Source: Planctomycetota bacterium (GTDB taxonomy: Bacteria; Planctomycetota; UBA1135; UBA2386). Taken from it: a stretch of 64,000 nt of DNA. The stretch lies in the NCBI GenBank assembly GCA_016794035.1, contig JAEUHS010000039.1, positions 1-64,000 of the forward strand, read 5' to 3'. The translations under genes were made by a program, and so were the position numbers. The notes beneath the pieces are model-generated. The model ran no database searches. It worked only from the letters and a program-made list of their open reading frames with translations, and was not told the origin of the DNA. Of this stretch, positions 7,278 through 16,200 are shown piece by piece (position 1 is the first letter of the stretch; each line of letters begins with the position of its first letter).

Positions 7278-9357
7278 CCGCGTCGGGCGCGGCGTCGGGG
7301 TCGCGGCCGAACAGCAGCAGGAACGCGGCCATGACGGCGAGTCCGAGCAGCAGCGATAGCGGCCACCAGCCGGGTCCGAGCGCGACCATCGGCAGGTAGC
7401 CGCACACGAGGCTGGTCGCGCTCGCCAGCAGCGCGTAGGGCAGCTGCGTCGTGACGTGCGCCAGGTGATCGCACTGGGTGCCGAGCGAGCTCAGCACGGT
7501 GGTGTCGCTGATCGGCGAGCAGTGGTCGCCGAAGATCGACCCCTCGAGCACCGCGGCGATGCACAGCAGCATCAACGCCGGGCCGCCGGCCGCCGCGTCA
7601 CCCGTGAACGCCGTCGCGGTGCCGAGGTCGTGGGCCAGCACGACGATGTTCGGCAGCAGGATCGCCATGGTGCCGAAGCTCGTGCCGGTCGCGAACGCGA
7701 TGCCGCCGGCGACCGTGAACAGCGCCAGCGGCAGCAGCAGCGGCGACAGCGAGTCTTCGACCAGCGCGGTCAGGAACAGGCTGGTGCCGAGGTCGTGGCA
7801 GACGTGGCCCAGGCTCCAGGCGAAGAACAGGATGCCGATCGGCACGTACAGCGCCTTGGTCGATCGCAGCGCCGTGCGCGCGGTCTCGCGCCCGCTCAGC
7901 AGCCGCTGCGCGAACGTCATGCAGAGCGCGATCGCCAGCGCGCCGACCGAGGCCCACAGCAGCGCCTCGTCGCTGTGGGCGTTGGCGAGCACGTGGCGCA
8001 GCCGATCGCCGAAGGTCGCCTCGCCACCGGGCAGCGGAGCCGCGGACAGTCCCTGCCAGAGCATGCAGCCGACCGTGCCCAGGATCAGAGCCGCCAGCGG
8101 CACGACGGCGTTGCGTGCCCGCCGCGGCGTGCCGGCCGTCGGGCGCATCACCACCGCGTCGACGTCGACGATGCCGCGTGCGTCGGGAGCCAGGACCTGG
8201 CCGGTGCGGCGGGCGCGCCGTTCGGCCGCCAGCATCGGGCCGAAGTCGCGGCGCAGCAGGATCACCAGCAGCACGAGACCGAGCGCGAACAGGCAGTAGA
8301 AGCGGAACGGCATCGAGGCCAGGAACACTTCGAAGGTGTCGTTCGCGGTGTAGAGCGTGCCGTCGCGCCGCGTCACCTGGGTCAGCGGCAGCCGGTACTG
8401 CGACATCTCGTAGACCACCCAGGTCGAGAAGATCGACAGACCGGCGATCGGGGCCGCGGTGGAGTCGACGAGGTAGGCCAGCTTCTCGCGCGACACGCGG
8501 CGGCTGTCCGCCAACGGCCGCATCGCCGTGCCGGTCAGCAGGCAGTTGCTGTAGTCGTCGAAGAAGATCGCGATGCCGGTCAGGAAGGTGCAGAACTGCA
8601 CGCTGCGCGGGCCGCGCACGCGCCGCTGCAGCAGCGCCACGAGGCCGTGGATGCCGCCGTTGCGCGCGACGATGCCGATCGTCACGAACAGCAGCGCGAC
8701 GAACAGCGTGACGCGCAGGTAGAAGTCCTCGCCGAGCGAGCGCTGCCAGACGGCGCTGACGAAGTAGTGGCGCACACCGTGCAGCGTCGCGTCGAGGAAC
8801 GACGGCGTCACGCCGGGCACCGCGGTGGCGACGTGCGCGATGGCGCCGGCGAGGCCGCCGAGCAGCAGCGCGCCCAGCACCGATCGGGTGGCGAAGGCGA
8901 TCGCGATCGCCAGCACCGCCGGCAGCAGGCTCCAGCGGTCGGGGTACGGCACCTGCAGCGACGCGGCCGCGCCGCTCGGTTGCGCGATCGCCGCGGCGAT
9001 GCCGTGGCTGCCCGCGCGCACGGTCAGCAGCAGCGTGCCGCGCCCCAGGTCGATCGTGGTCGGCGTGCCGCCGTGCGTGCGCGCCTGCGCCCATTCGGCG
9101 GCGATGCGCGCGTAGCGCGCCTTCTCCGCGGCGAGCCGCCCCGGGTCCTCGATCGGCGGGCTCAACAGGACCTCGACGGCCAGCGCCGGCATGCGGCCGT
9201 CGGCCACCCAGGCCGTGAGCGGCGAGTCGCGCGCATCGAGCAACCAGTCGCGCACGCGCAGGTGCGTCAGCTGCGCCCGGCTGCCGTCCGGCGAGGGCAC
9301 CAGCGCGACCGCCGTCACCAGGACCAGGGCCACCAGGATGCGGGTGCGGAAGGACAT
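7249..9357 (-). CDS. NhaC-family Na+/H+ antiporter-like transporter with exported N-terminal domain
   Basis: A 702-residue membrane protein. Residues 1-30 look like a signal peptide or first helix. Residues about 30-140 form a soluble, probably periplasmic domain. Residues about 145-690 are a 10-13 helix NhaC-type transporter core. Family marks include FFDDYSNCLLTGTAMRPLAD and DHCSPISDTTVLSSLGTQCD, the two half-site loops conserved in NhaC proteins. Members exchange Na+ for H+ or organic acids such as malate/lactate; the substrate here cannot be told. The length exceeds that of simple NhaC proteins (about 460-500) because of the N-terminal domain and long loops. A promoter-like pair lies at 9382-9410. 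The gene is divergent from the APC permease. Confidence 0.87.
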   Translation of the reverse strand: MSFRTRILVALVLVTAVALVPSPDGSRAQLTHLRVRDWLLDARDSPLTAWVADGRMPALAVEVLLSPPIEDPGRLAAEKARYARIAAEWAQARTHGGTPTTIDLGRGTLLLTVRAGSHGIAAAIAQPSGAAASLQVPYPDRWSLLPAVLAIAIAFATRSVLGALLLGGLAGAIAHVATAVPGVTPSFLDATLHGVRHYFVSAVWQRSLGEDFYLRVTLFVALLFVTIGIVARNGGIHGLVALLQRRVRGPRSVQFCTFLTGIAIFFDDYSNCLLTGTAMRPLADSRRVSREKLAYLVDSTAAPIAGLSIFSTWVVYEMSQYRLPLTQVTRRDGTLYTANDTFEVFLASMPFRFYCLFALGLVLLVILLRRDFGPMLAAERRARRTGQVLAPDARGIVDVDAVVMRPTAGTPRRARNAVVPLAALILGTVGCMLWQGLSAAPLPGGEATFGDRLRHVLANAHSDEALLWASVGALAIALCMTFAQRLLSGRETARTALRSTKALYVPIGILFFAWSLGHVCHDLGTSLFLTALVEDSLSPLLLPLALFTVAGGIAFATGTSFGTMAILLPNIVVLAHDLGTATAFTGDAAAGGPALMLLCIAAVLEGSIFGDHCSPISDTTVLSSLGTQCDHLAHVTTQLPYALLASATSLVCGYLPMVALGPGWWPLSLLLGLAVMAAFLLLFGRDPDAAPDAVTSARPGSG

Positions 9358-9381
9358 GCGGGCCGGTTGCCGGGGCGCGCG

Positions 9382-9410
9382 TTTGTACCGCCGCGGCGGC
9401 GCCGCGACAG
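9382..9410 (-). promoter_or_regulatory. Promoter-like pair for the NhaC gene
   Basis: On the minus strand CTGTCG (9410-9405) and TACAAA (9387-9382) are separated by 17 bases. The predicted start would lie about 15-20 bases before the NhaC ATG at 9357, giving a short leader. The assignment rests on spacing and partial match to the housekeeping consensus only. Confidence 0.35.
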
Positions 9411-9455
9411 TTTTTCGTCGGCGCCCCCCCGGCGGCGGCGTAGCGTGCGGCCTCC

Positions 9456-10823
9456 ATGCAGTCGGGACAGCTCCAGCGTCGCCTCGGGCTCACGTCGGCG
9501 ATCACGATCACCGTCGGCGCGGTGATCGGCTCAGGCATCTTCCTGAAGCCGCTGTCGGTGGCGCAGAGCCTGCCGAGCGAGGCCTGGATCCACCTGCTGT
9601 GGGTCGGCCTGGGGCTGGTGTGCCTGTTCGGCGCGTTCGCCTATGCGGAGCTCGGCGCGATGTTCCCCGAGGCCGGCGGCCAGTACGCGTTCCTGCGCGA
9701 AGGGTGGGGGCGAGGCATCGCCTTCCTGTACGGCTGGACGTTCTTCTGGGTCATCAACGCCGGCACGGTCGCGGCGCTGGCGCTCGGGTTCGCCGAGAAC
9801 CTGCTGCCGCTGTTCGGCGTGGACGTCGCCGCCGATGCGCACGCGGCCGCCTGGCAGAAGGCGACGGCGGTGGCGATGATCCTGGTGCTGGCGCTGGTCA
9901 ACCACTTCGGCGTGTTGCTCGGCGCGATCGTGCAGAACGTGTCGACGTTCGCGAAGCTGGGGGCGATCGGGCTGATCGTGGTGGGCGGTTTCGTCGCGAC
10001 CGGGGCGCCGCCCGAGGCGGTGGCCGCCCCGGCGCCGCACGCGCAGACGACCCTGACGATGGCCGGCGTCGTCAGCGCGTTCATGGGCATCTTCTGGGCC
10101 TACGAGGGCTGGTACCAGATGCCGTTCAACGCCGCCGAGCTGAAGCGACCCGAACGCAACCTGCCGCTCGGGTTGATCGGTGGCATGCTGATCCTGATCA
10201 CGGTCTACGTGTTCGTCAACGTGGTCTACCTGCGCGTGGTGCCGTTCGCCGAGATCCAGGCGCTGCCCGCGGGCACGCCCTCGACCCACGTCGCCGGCCT
10301 GACCGTGGCGCGCGTGTTCGGGCCGGACATCGCGGGCTACCTCACCCTGCTGATCGCGATCTCGATCTTCGGTGCCGCCAACCCGAACATGCTGTCGTCG
10401 CCGCGCGCGTTCTATGCGATGGGACAGGACGGCCTGGTGCCGGCGGCGCTGCATCGCGTCAGCCCGCGCTGGAGCACACCGGTCGTGTCGATCTGGGTGC
10501 AGGCCGTCGTCGGCGTGCTGCTCGTGCTGTTCCTCGAGACGTTCGGAGACACGACCGAGTTCGTGGTGTTCGCGGCGTTCCTGTTCTACGCGCTGACCGT
10601 GGCCGCGGTGTACCGCCTGCGGCGTTCGGCGCCGGCGGCCCGGCGCCCGTATCGCTGCACCGGCTATCCGGTCACGCCGGCCCTGTTCATCGTCGTCGCC
10701 ATCGGCTTCGTCGTCGCCGTGCTGCGCGACCCGGCGGCACGGGTCAATGCGCTGAAGGGCCTCGCCATCGTGCTGGCCGGCCTGCCGTACTACTGGTGGT
10801 GGAGCCGACGGCGGGCGCGCTGA
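9456..10823 (+). CDS. APC-family amino acid permease
   Basis: A 455-residue protein with about 12 predicted membrane helices. The first helix holds the family signature TVGAVIGSGIFLKPL, which forms the unwound substrate-binding segment in APC transporters. It is followed by FGAFAYAELGAMFPEAGGQYAFLREG, split here as the usual helix 2 and loop marks (AYAELGAMFP and GGQYAFLRE). The Arg/Lys-rich loop RRSAPAARRPYRCTGYP near residue 390 is also typical of the L-type/basic amino acid branch. It should import an amino acid or exchange amino acids across the inner membrane; the substrate is not predictable. The start ATG lies about 98 bases from the divergent NhaC gene, and the next gene begins 43 bases downstream. 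Confidence 0.92.
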   Translation: MQSGQLQRRLGLTSAITITVGAVIGSGIFLKPLSVAQSLPSEAWIHLLWVGLGLVCLFGAFAYAELGAMFPEAGGQYAFLREGWGRGIAFLYGWTFFWVINAGTVAALALGFAENLLPLFGVDVAADAHAAAWQKATAVAMILVLALVNHFGVLLGAIVQNVSTFAKLGAIGLIVVGGFVATGAPPEAVAAPAPHAQTTLTMAGVVSAFMGIFWAYEGWYQMPFNAAELKRPERNLPLGLIGGMLILITVYVFVNVVYLRVVPFAEIQALPAGTPSTHVAGLTVARVFGPDIAGYLTLLIAISIFGAANPNMLSSPRAFYAMGQDGLVPAALHRVSPRWSTPVVSIWVQAVVGVLLVLFLETFGDTTEFVVFAAFLFYALTVAAVYRLRRSAPAARRPYRCTGYPVTPALFIVVAIGFVVAVLRDPAARVNALKGLAIVLAGLPYYWWWSRRRAR

Positions 10824-10827
10824 CCGG

Positions 10828-10857
10828 CTGTCGCGCGCCGGGGCGAGGCGCTAGAGT
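10828..10857 (+). promoter_or_regulatory. Promoter-like pair and inverted repeat before the 186-residue gene
   Basis: CTGTCG (10828-10833) and TAGAGT (10852-10857) are 18 bases apart and end nine bases before ATG 10867. The same stretch holds a perfect 8-base inverted repeat, TGTCGCGC at 10829-10836 and GCGCGACA at 10860-10867, the latter touching the start codon. It could be a weak terminator for the permease gene, an operator, or a start-site hairpin. Confidence 0.3.
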
Positions 10858-10866
10858 CAGCGCGAC

Positions 10867-11427
10867 ATGGACACGCTGCAGTTCACGCTGTTCTTCCTCG
10901 CCATCGTGGTCGGCTACGTGGTGCTGCATCTCCGGCTGGTGCGCTTCGAGGATCACCTGCAGAAGCTGACCGGCATCCGTTCGATCGACGACCGGCTGCG
11001 CAGCCTGGACGACCGCATGCGGCTGCTGGTGGAGACGCTCGAGAAGCTGCAGCTCGATCGCATCGAGCAGCGCCTCGACCGGCTGCACGACGACCTCGAA
11101 GACGTGCGCGAGGCCACGGGCGAGGTGCGCACGGCGGTGGTGCAGATCCCGTCGGCGCCGGCTGGCGCGCCGCTGGCGGCCGCGGCGGTGGCCCTGCCCG
11201 AGGCCCCCGGCGCCCGCATCGCCGCGCTGGTGGAAGGCCGCCTGCTGCAGCTCGGCTACGGCAACCTGCAGATCCTGACCGACCTCGGCGACGTGCGGGC
11301 CGATCGCGACGTCGAGGTGCAGGTCGAGTGCGAACGCAACAGCATGCCGGCCAAGGGACGCGTGCTGGTGCGCAACGGCGCGGTGCGCGACGTCGCGCTG
11401 CAGACCGTGGCCCACATGTTCCCGTGA
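10867..11427 (+). CDS. Small membrane-anchored coiled-coil protein
   Basis: A 186-residue protein. Residues about 4-24 form one membrane helix (FTLFFLAIVVGYVVLHL). Residues about 30-95 are a highly charged helix with repeated leucines and D-R-L spacing (DDRLRSLDDRMRLL, IEQRLDRLHDDLEDV), predicted to be a coiled coil. A short Ala/Pro linker follows, then a compact C-terminal domain (about residues 120-186) with beta-strand-like segments. I do not recognise the family. The topology suggests an inner-membrane anchor with a cytoplasmic oligomerising stalk. It follows the permease gene on the same strand but may have its own promoter. Confidence 0.82.
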   Translation: MDTLQFTLFFLAIVVGYVVLHLRLVRFEDHLQKLTGIRSIDDRLRSLDDRMRLLVETLEKLQLDRIEQRLDRLHDDLEDVREATGEVRTAVVQIPSAPAGAPLAAAAVALPEAPGARIAALVEGRLLQLGYGNLQILTDLGDVRADRDVEVQVECERNSMPAKGRVLVRNGAVRDVALQTVAHMFP

Positions 11428-11468
11428 CCGGTCCGTGAGGGTGGCGCCGTCGGCGGATCACCGGCGGC

Positions 11469-12428
11469 TCAGTCGTCGATCCACGGCTCGAAGTCTGCCG
11501 GCATCGCCGCGGTGAACTGCATGCGCGCGCCGCTGGTCGGGTGGTCGAACGCCAGCGCGGCGGCGTGCAGCAGTTGGCGCCCCGGACTGCCATCGACGGT
11601 CCGGGTGGCAGCTTCGCCGGCCTTGACGCGGGCGACGAACGCGAGGTAGTCGGCGTCGGGCCGGCCGTAGAGCTTGTCGCCGAGCACCGGCAGCCCGACG
11701 GCCTCGAGGTGCACGCGGATCTGGTGGGTGCGACCGGAGTGCGGCGTACAGCGCAGCAGGCTGTGGCGGACACCGCGGCGCAGGACTTCGACGGTCGTGC
11801 GCGCGGGCTGCGCCTCGATCGCGTCGGCGGCGGCGCAGCGCCGCAGGCTGATCGCGCTGCTCGGCGAGCGACCGATGGCGAGGTCGACGGTGAAGTCGGC
11901 TGCGGCCCGCCCGCGCACCACGGCGAGGTAGGCCTTCTGCACCGTGCCGGCGTCGAACTGGCGCCGCAGCTGGTCGCGGGCCGCCGCGCTGCGCGCCAGC
12001 ACGCAGAGCCCGCTGGTCTCGCGATCGAGGCGGTGCACCAGTTGCAGTTCCGGCGCGGCGAGGCGGGTCTGCAGCAGGTGGATCAGCGTGTGCCGGATGA
12101 ACGGTCCGTCGGCGTGCATCGGCAGGTGCGCCGGCTTCTGCACCACCAGCACGGCGGGGTCGTCGTGCACCACCACGAGGCGATCGTCGACCTCGGGCTC
12201 GACGTGGGCCCGCCGGTAGCTGAGGCGCGCGCCGCCGGTCAGCCGCGCATCGGCCGCCAGCACCTTGCCGTCGATCGTCAGGCGGCCCTCGCCGATCTCG
12301 CGCAGCCAGGTCGCCCGGTCCTGGTAGCGGAAGCGCCGCAGCAGGTAGTCGAGCAGCGTGCTGCCGTCGCTGTCGGCCGGCACGCGCGAGCGCAGTTCCA
12401 GGTCGGGCACCGGGCGCCGAGGGCTCAT
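11469..12428 (-). CDS. RluA-family 23S rRNA/tRNA pseudouridine synthase
   Basis: A 319-residue RluA-type enzyme that isomerises uridine to pseudouridine in structured RNA. Residues about 20-75 form an S4-like RNA-binding domain (LDYLLRRFRYQDRATWLREI). The catalytic domain holds VHRLDRETSGLCVLARS, with the catalytic aspartate near residue 134, and the later motif HSGRTHQIRVHLEAVGLPVLGD. The domain order and length fit the RluA/RluC/RluD group; the exact target site cannot be assigned. The gene is convergent with the 186-residue gene, with 41 bases between. A TTGGCAAC element lies just upstream, and its spacing would place the transcript start at or near the ATG. Confidence 0.94.
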   Translation of the reverse strand: MSPRRPVPDLELRSRVPADSDGSTLLDYLLRRFRYQDRATWLREIGEGRLTIDGKVLAADARLTGGARLSYRRAHVEPEVDDRLVVVHDDPAVLVVQKPAHLPMHADGPFIRHTLIHLLQTRLAAPELQLVHRLDRETSGLCVLARSAAARDQLRRQFDAGTVQKAYLAVVRGRAAADFTVDLAIGRSPSSAISLRRCAAADAIEAQPARTTVEVLRRGVRHSLLRCTPHSGRTHQIRVHLEAVGLPVLGDKLYGRPDADYLAFVARVKAGEAATRTVDGSPGRQLLHAAALAFDHPTSGARMQFTAAMPADFEPWIDD

Positions 12429-12434
12429 CGTGGC

Positions 12435-12463
12435 ATGCTCACCGCAGCGGGGGCGGTTGCCAA
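12435..12463 (-). promoter_or_regulatory. TTGGCA promoter-like element for rluA-type gene
   Basis: TTGGCA (12463-12458, minus strand), followed directly by AC, lies 17 bases from GAGCAT (12440-12435). The -10 match is weak. The -35 half is the same YTGGCA-AC element seen before the ferredoxin gene and the gene starting at 43006. If used, the mRNA would be nearly leaderless. Confidence 0.3.
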
Positions 12464-12511
12464 CAAGATGCAGGGTGCGCCGGGCGGTCGCCAGCGGCGC
12501 GTCGGCCGCCG

Positions 12512-12892
12512 CTACCGCGCCGACTCGGAGCGTACTTCGCCGTCGCGGCGACGCCGGCGCAGCAGCGCGACGCCGGCGAGGCCGGTGCCGACCAGCAGCA
12601 GGGTGCCAGGCTCCGGGACCGGTTGGCCGCCGCCGGTGCCGCCGCCAGGGATGCCGTCCTCGGAATCGAGCTCCGATCCGCTGGCCGGCAGGCCGAGGCC
12701 GCCGCCGCCACCGACCACGGTGCCGCCGGGGGTCTCCGAGGCCGAGGCCTGGGGCGAGCCGCCGGTCGGGCCCGCCGCGTCGGTGTTCGGTGCGCCGGGC
12801 GCGTCAGCTGCGCCGAAGGTCGATCCGCTGTGGTCCGCGCAGGCAGCGAGCAGGCAGGTCAGGGTCAGGATGGTCAGCAGGTGGTGTCGCAT
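12512..12892 (-). CDS. Lipobox protein with PEP-CTERM sorting tail
   Basis: A 126-residue exported protein. The N-terminus MRHHLLTILTLTCLLAACAD is a lipoprotein signal peptide with a LAAC lipobox (Cys18). The middle is a low-complexity Gly/Ser/Pro/Thr linker with runs such as GGTVVGGGGGLG. The C-terminus has VPEPGTLLLVGTGLAGVALL followed by a five-Arg cluster, the motif-helix-basic layout of PEP-CTERM proteins handled by exosortase. Having both a lipid-attachment site and a sorting tail is unusual. The frame extends to an ATG at 12949, but the ATG at 12892 gives a proper signal peptide. It lies 83 bases upstream of the rluA-type gene on the same strand. No exosortase gene is in the window. 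Confidence 0.75.
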   Translation of the reverse strand: MRHHLLTILTLTCLLAACADHSGSTFGAADAPGAPNTDAAGPTGGSPQASASETPGGTVVGGGGGLGLPASGSELDSEDGIPGGGTGGGQPVPEPGTLLLVGTGLAGVALLRRRRRDGEVRSESAR

Positions 12893-13289
12893 GAGCTTGG
12901 GGCCGGGTCGACGAGTCGCTCCGGCACGGACGAGAGGAGCAATCCGCATGCCGACTCGAGGCCGGGGTGCTGCCGTTCTCGCCGCGCGGTGGGCGCGTGA
13001 CGACGAAGACCCCTTGCGAGGGACCGTTCGCGCAGGTGGCGCGGATCTCGAATCGAGCGGGCGGCGGGCATGGCGATGTCGCAGCGGCAGCGAACTGCCG
13101 GCGACGGCATGGAATGGCGCGTCCTAGTGGTCGTGTGTCGACGGGTTTCACGCTGCCGTGGCCGCTGCCGAGGCGACCGGCCGATCGTCGGGGCGATGCC
13201 AGCGAGCCGACCGGCACGTGCGTGCGGCGGGACGCAAGAGTGGCGATATCCAGACGGCGTCGCGTCGGAAAGACGACGCGTCGCCGGCC
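12893..13289. other. Intergenic region of 397 bases
   Basis: This gap lies between the stop of the DUF4388 gene and the start of the PEP-CTERM gene, both on the minus strand. Open frames cross it, but their third-position composition is mixed, unlike real genes here. The only clear structure is the hairpin at 13256-13285; the remainder presumably holds the promoter of the PEP-CTERM gene, which I cannot place. Confidence 0.5.
13256..13285 (-). terminator. Hairpin after the DUF4388/PQQ gene
   Basis: Two 11-base arms (13256-13266 and 13275-13285) pair at ten positions with one T-T mismatch around an 8-base loop. The structure begins five bases beyond the stop of the minus-strand gene. No T-run follows, so it may be a Rho-assisted stop or an mRNA 3'-end stabiliser. 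Confidence 0.45.
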
Positions 13290-16200
13290 TCACCGCAGCT
13301 GCGGGAAGCAGTCGACCGTACGGTCGGCCTGCATCACGAAGAGGCGATCGTCGCGCACGCCACAGCGGCCGCCGCGCCGGCTCGCCTGCAGGCGGTAGAG
13401 CGGCGCGCCGGTGGACTGGTCGAGGACCTGCAAGGCGCCGCCCGTGAGGGGAACCACCAGGCGTCCGGCGACGCTCGACATCGCACCGGCCCAGGTGGCT
13501 TCGAGCCGCGGGATCGGCGCGCCGCGGGCGCCGGTCGCGAGGTCCAGGCGTTCGATGCGTTCCGGGGTGACCAGCAGGACGCGCCCGTCGATGGCCAGCG
13601 GCGCGCCGAGCACCTCGGCGTCGAGGTCGACGGACCACAGCACCTCGCCGGTGGCGACCACGAGGCACCGCACGCGGCCACGATCGTCGGTCAGCACCAC
13701 GCGGCCGGCGGCGAGCGCTGCCCACAGCCCCGGCATGCCCTCCAGGTCCCGTTGCCAGGCCGGAGCCAGCGTCGGCAGGGTGAACGCGCTGATCGCGCCG
13801 CGGTCGCCGATGCAGAGCACCGTGCTGCCGCCGGCGAGAACCTCGCCGTGCGCCGGCTGCGGCAGGTCGACGTGCAGGGAGGTCCGGGCATCGACGTCGA
13901 TGGCGTGCAGTCGTGCGTCGGTGGTGGCGATCAGCAGGTACTTGTCGATCAGGGCAGGGCCTGCCTCGGCCGGCAGGTCGCCGAGCGACCATGCCAGCTT
14001 GCCCGACGTGCGGTCGAGGGCGCGCAGTTCCCCATCGAGCGACGCGACCAGCACCAGCGAGTCGCGCAGGAACGTGCGACTGAGGTAGCCCGACAGGTCG
14101 TTCGAGGCGAACTGCCAGCGCGGCTTGCCGTCGTCGCGCGCCAGGCACGACACGATGCCGCCGCGGTCGGTGAAATACAGATCGCCGGCGCCGTCGACCG
14201 TCGGCGCATGTTCGACCGGATGGTCGAACGTCAAAGTGCGCGCCGGGGCCAGCACCAGATGCGCGATCCAGTGCCCGGTGCCGTCGCCGGTGACGACGGT
14301 GTCGGCCGCGACGAAGCCGGCGAGGCGGGCGGTGACCTTGTTCTCGACCGCCGGGACGAACGACAACGCGAGCGGCGTCGTCCCGACCTCGGTGCCGTTG
14401 CAGGTGACGGTGGCCCCCGGTGGATAGCTGTCGATGCGCAGCGGCAGCCGCACGAGCCGCGCGAACGGCACGTCGGGATACGCGGCCTGCAGACTGCGGA
14501 ACTTGTCGCGCGCGGTCGCGAAGTCGGCGCCGGACGTCGCCCGGTCGATCGCGGCCATGCCCTCGCAGATCGCCGTGTTGCGCGCGACGCGTTCGCGGAA
14601 GTGCGCCTTCAGCTGGGCATCGCCGGCCGGGGCGCGTTCGAGTTCCTGGTAGAGCTGCAGCGCGCCGGCGAAGTCGAAGGCGGCCTCGCGTTCGACCGCG
14701 GCCTTGAACATCGGGTCGAGGCGGCGTTCGTGTTCGTTGCGATGCTGGGCCTCCTCGTAGGCCTTGGTCAGGTGGGCGGCATGGGCGAACAGCGGCCGCG
14801 TCTGCGGCAGCAGGGACGCGATGCGCGTGCGCTGCTCGGGCGGCAGGAACTCCGGCAGGTCGTCGTCGGCGCGTTCGAGGCCTTCGAAGAACACCAGCAG
14901 GCCGGGCGGACAGATCGCGTGCAGGTCCTGCCGATGCGCATCGAGATCGCGGCGATCGATCAGGGTCGACGGCTCGGGCGGCAATCCGTGCGCGATCGCC
15001 TTGGCGGTCTGTTCGACGGCGTTCAGCAGCGCATCGAGGCGCGACGAGGCGGCGTCGGCGACTTCCTGCTGCAGGGCCTGCTCCTGCCACAGCTCGCGGT
15101 AGATCGACATGCTGCGCGTCACCTCGCCGGCGCTCAGCGCGTTGCCAGCCTCGGTCAGGCGATCGGCGATGCGCCGCCGCCGCAGCTTCTCGAGCCGGGT
15201 CTGCTCGGCGGCGTCGGCGAAGTCGACGCGGCTGCGCAGGTCGTCGACCGCCTCGCATTCGCCGAGGGTCTCCGCCCAGTACCGCCAGCGTTCGCGGGCG
15301 CCGGCCCGATCGCCGGCGTCGAGCAGCGCGGCGACCTCGGCGTCGGCCTGCTGCACGTTGCGATCGTGCGTGCTCTGCTGCCACAGGACGATGCCCATGC
15401 CGCCGAGCAGGCCGACGCAGAGGATCGCGGCGCTCAGGCGGACGATGCGGCCGATCCGTGTCTGCCGCATCAGCGACAGGCGCTTCTTGACGTCGGTCAG
15501 CGACCGGTCGATGCGCAGGATCGACTCCAGCGTCTCGATCGTGTGGGCGCGGTCGCCGAGGGCCTCGTAGCTGTCGGCGAGCTCAAGCAGGGTCTGCACG
15601 GCGCCGGCCGCATCGCGCGACTTCTGCCGCGCTCGCACCTCGCGCACGAGGATCTGCGGGCGGATCGTCCCGGTCGCGCGCGCGTCCTCGATGATCTCGA
15701 GCGCCGTCGAGGTCAGGTCGGCCTCGAGCAGCGCGTCGAGCAGGTCGATCGTGACCCTCTCCAGTTCCGGCGAGTCCGGTGCGGAGTGGGCCAGCAGGAT
15801 CGTGCGCAGGAAGCTGTTGGTGCCGGCGTCGCGCGGCGCGAGGTCGCGGGCGCGACGGGCCATGCGCAGTGCGGCCTCGGCTTCGGTCTGCAGCTGGGCG
15901 GCTTCGAGCAGCACGGTGCCGGCCAGCTTGCGTTCGCCGGCGCGCTCGAGCGCCGCGGCCATCGTCTGTACGACCTCGACGGAGCGATCGCCCGGACGAT
16001 CGCGCAGGGTCTGCAGCAGCACGATCGCGCGCTTCTCCTGCGACTCCTCCGCGTACTGCATCGCGACCTGCGCCAGTTCCTGGTCGTCGATGTTGGCGAG
16101 CAGGCCACCCTGGACGAGGTCCCGCGCGGCACGGGCGACCTCGAACAGGCTGTGCGTGGTCTGTTCGGCGAGCGCGCGGTAGGTGGAACGACCGTCGGCG

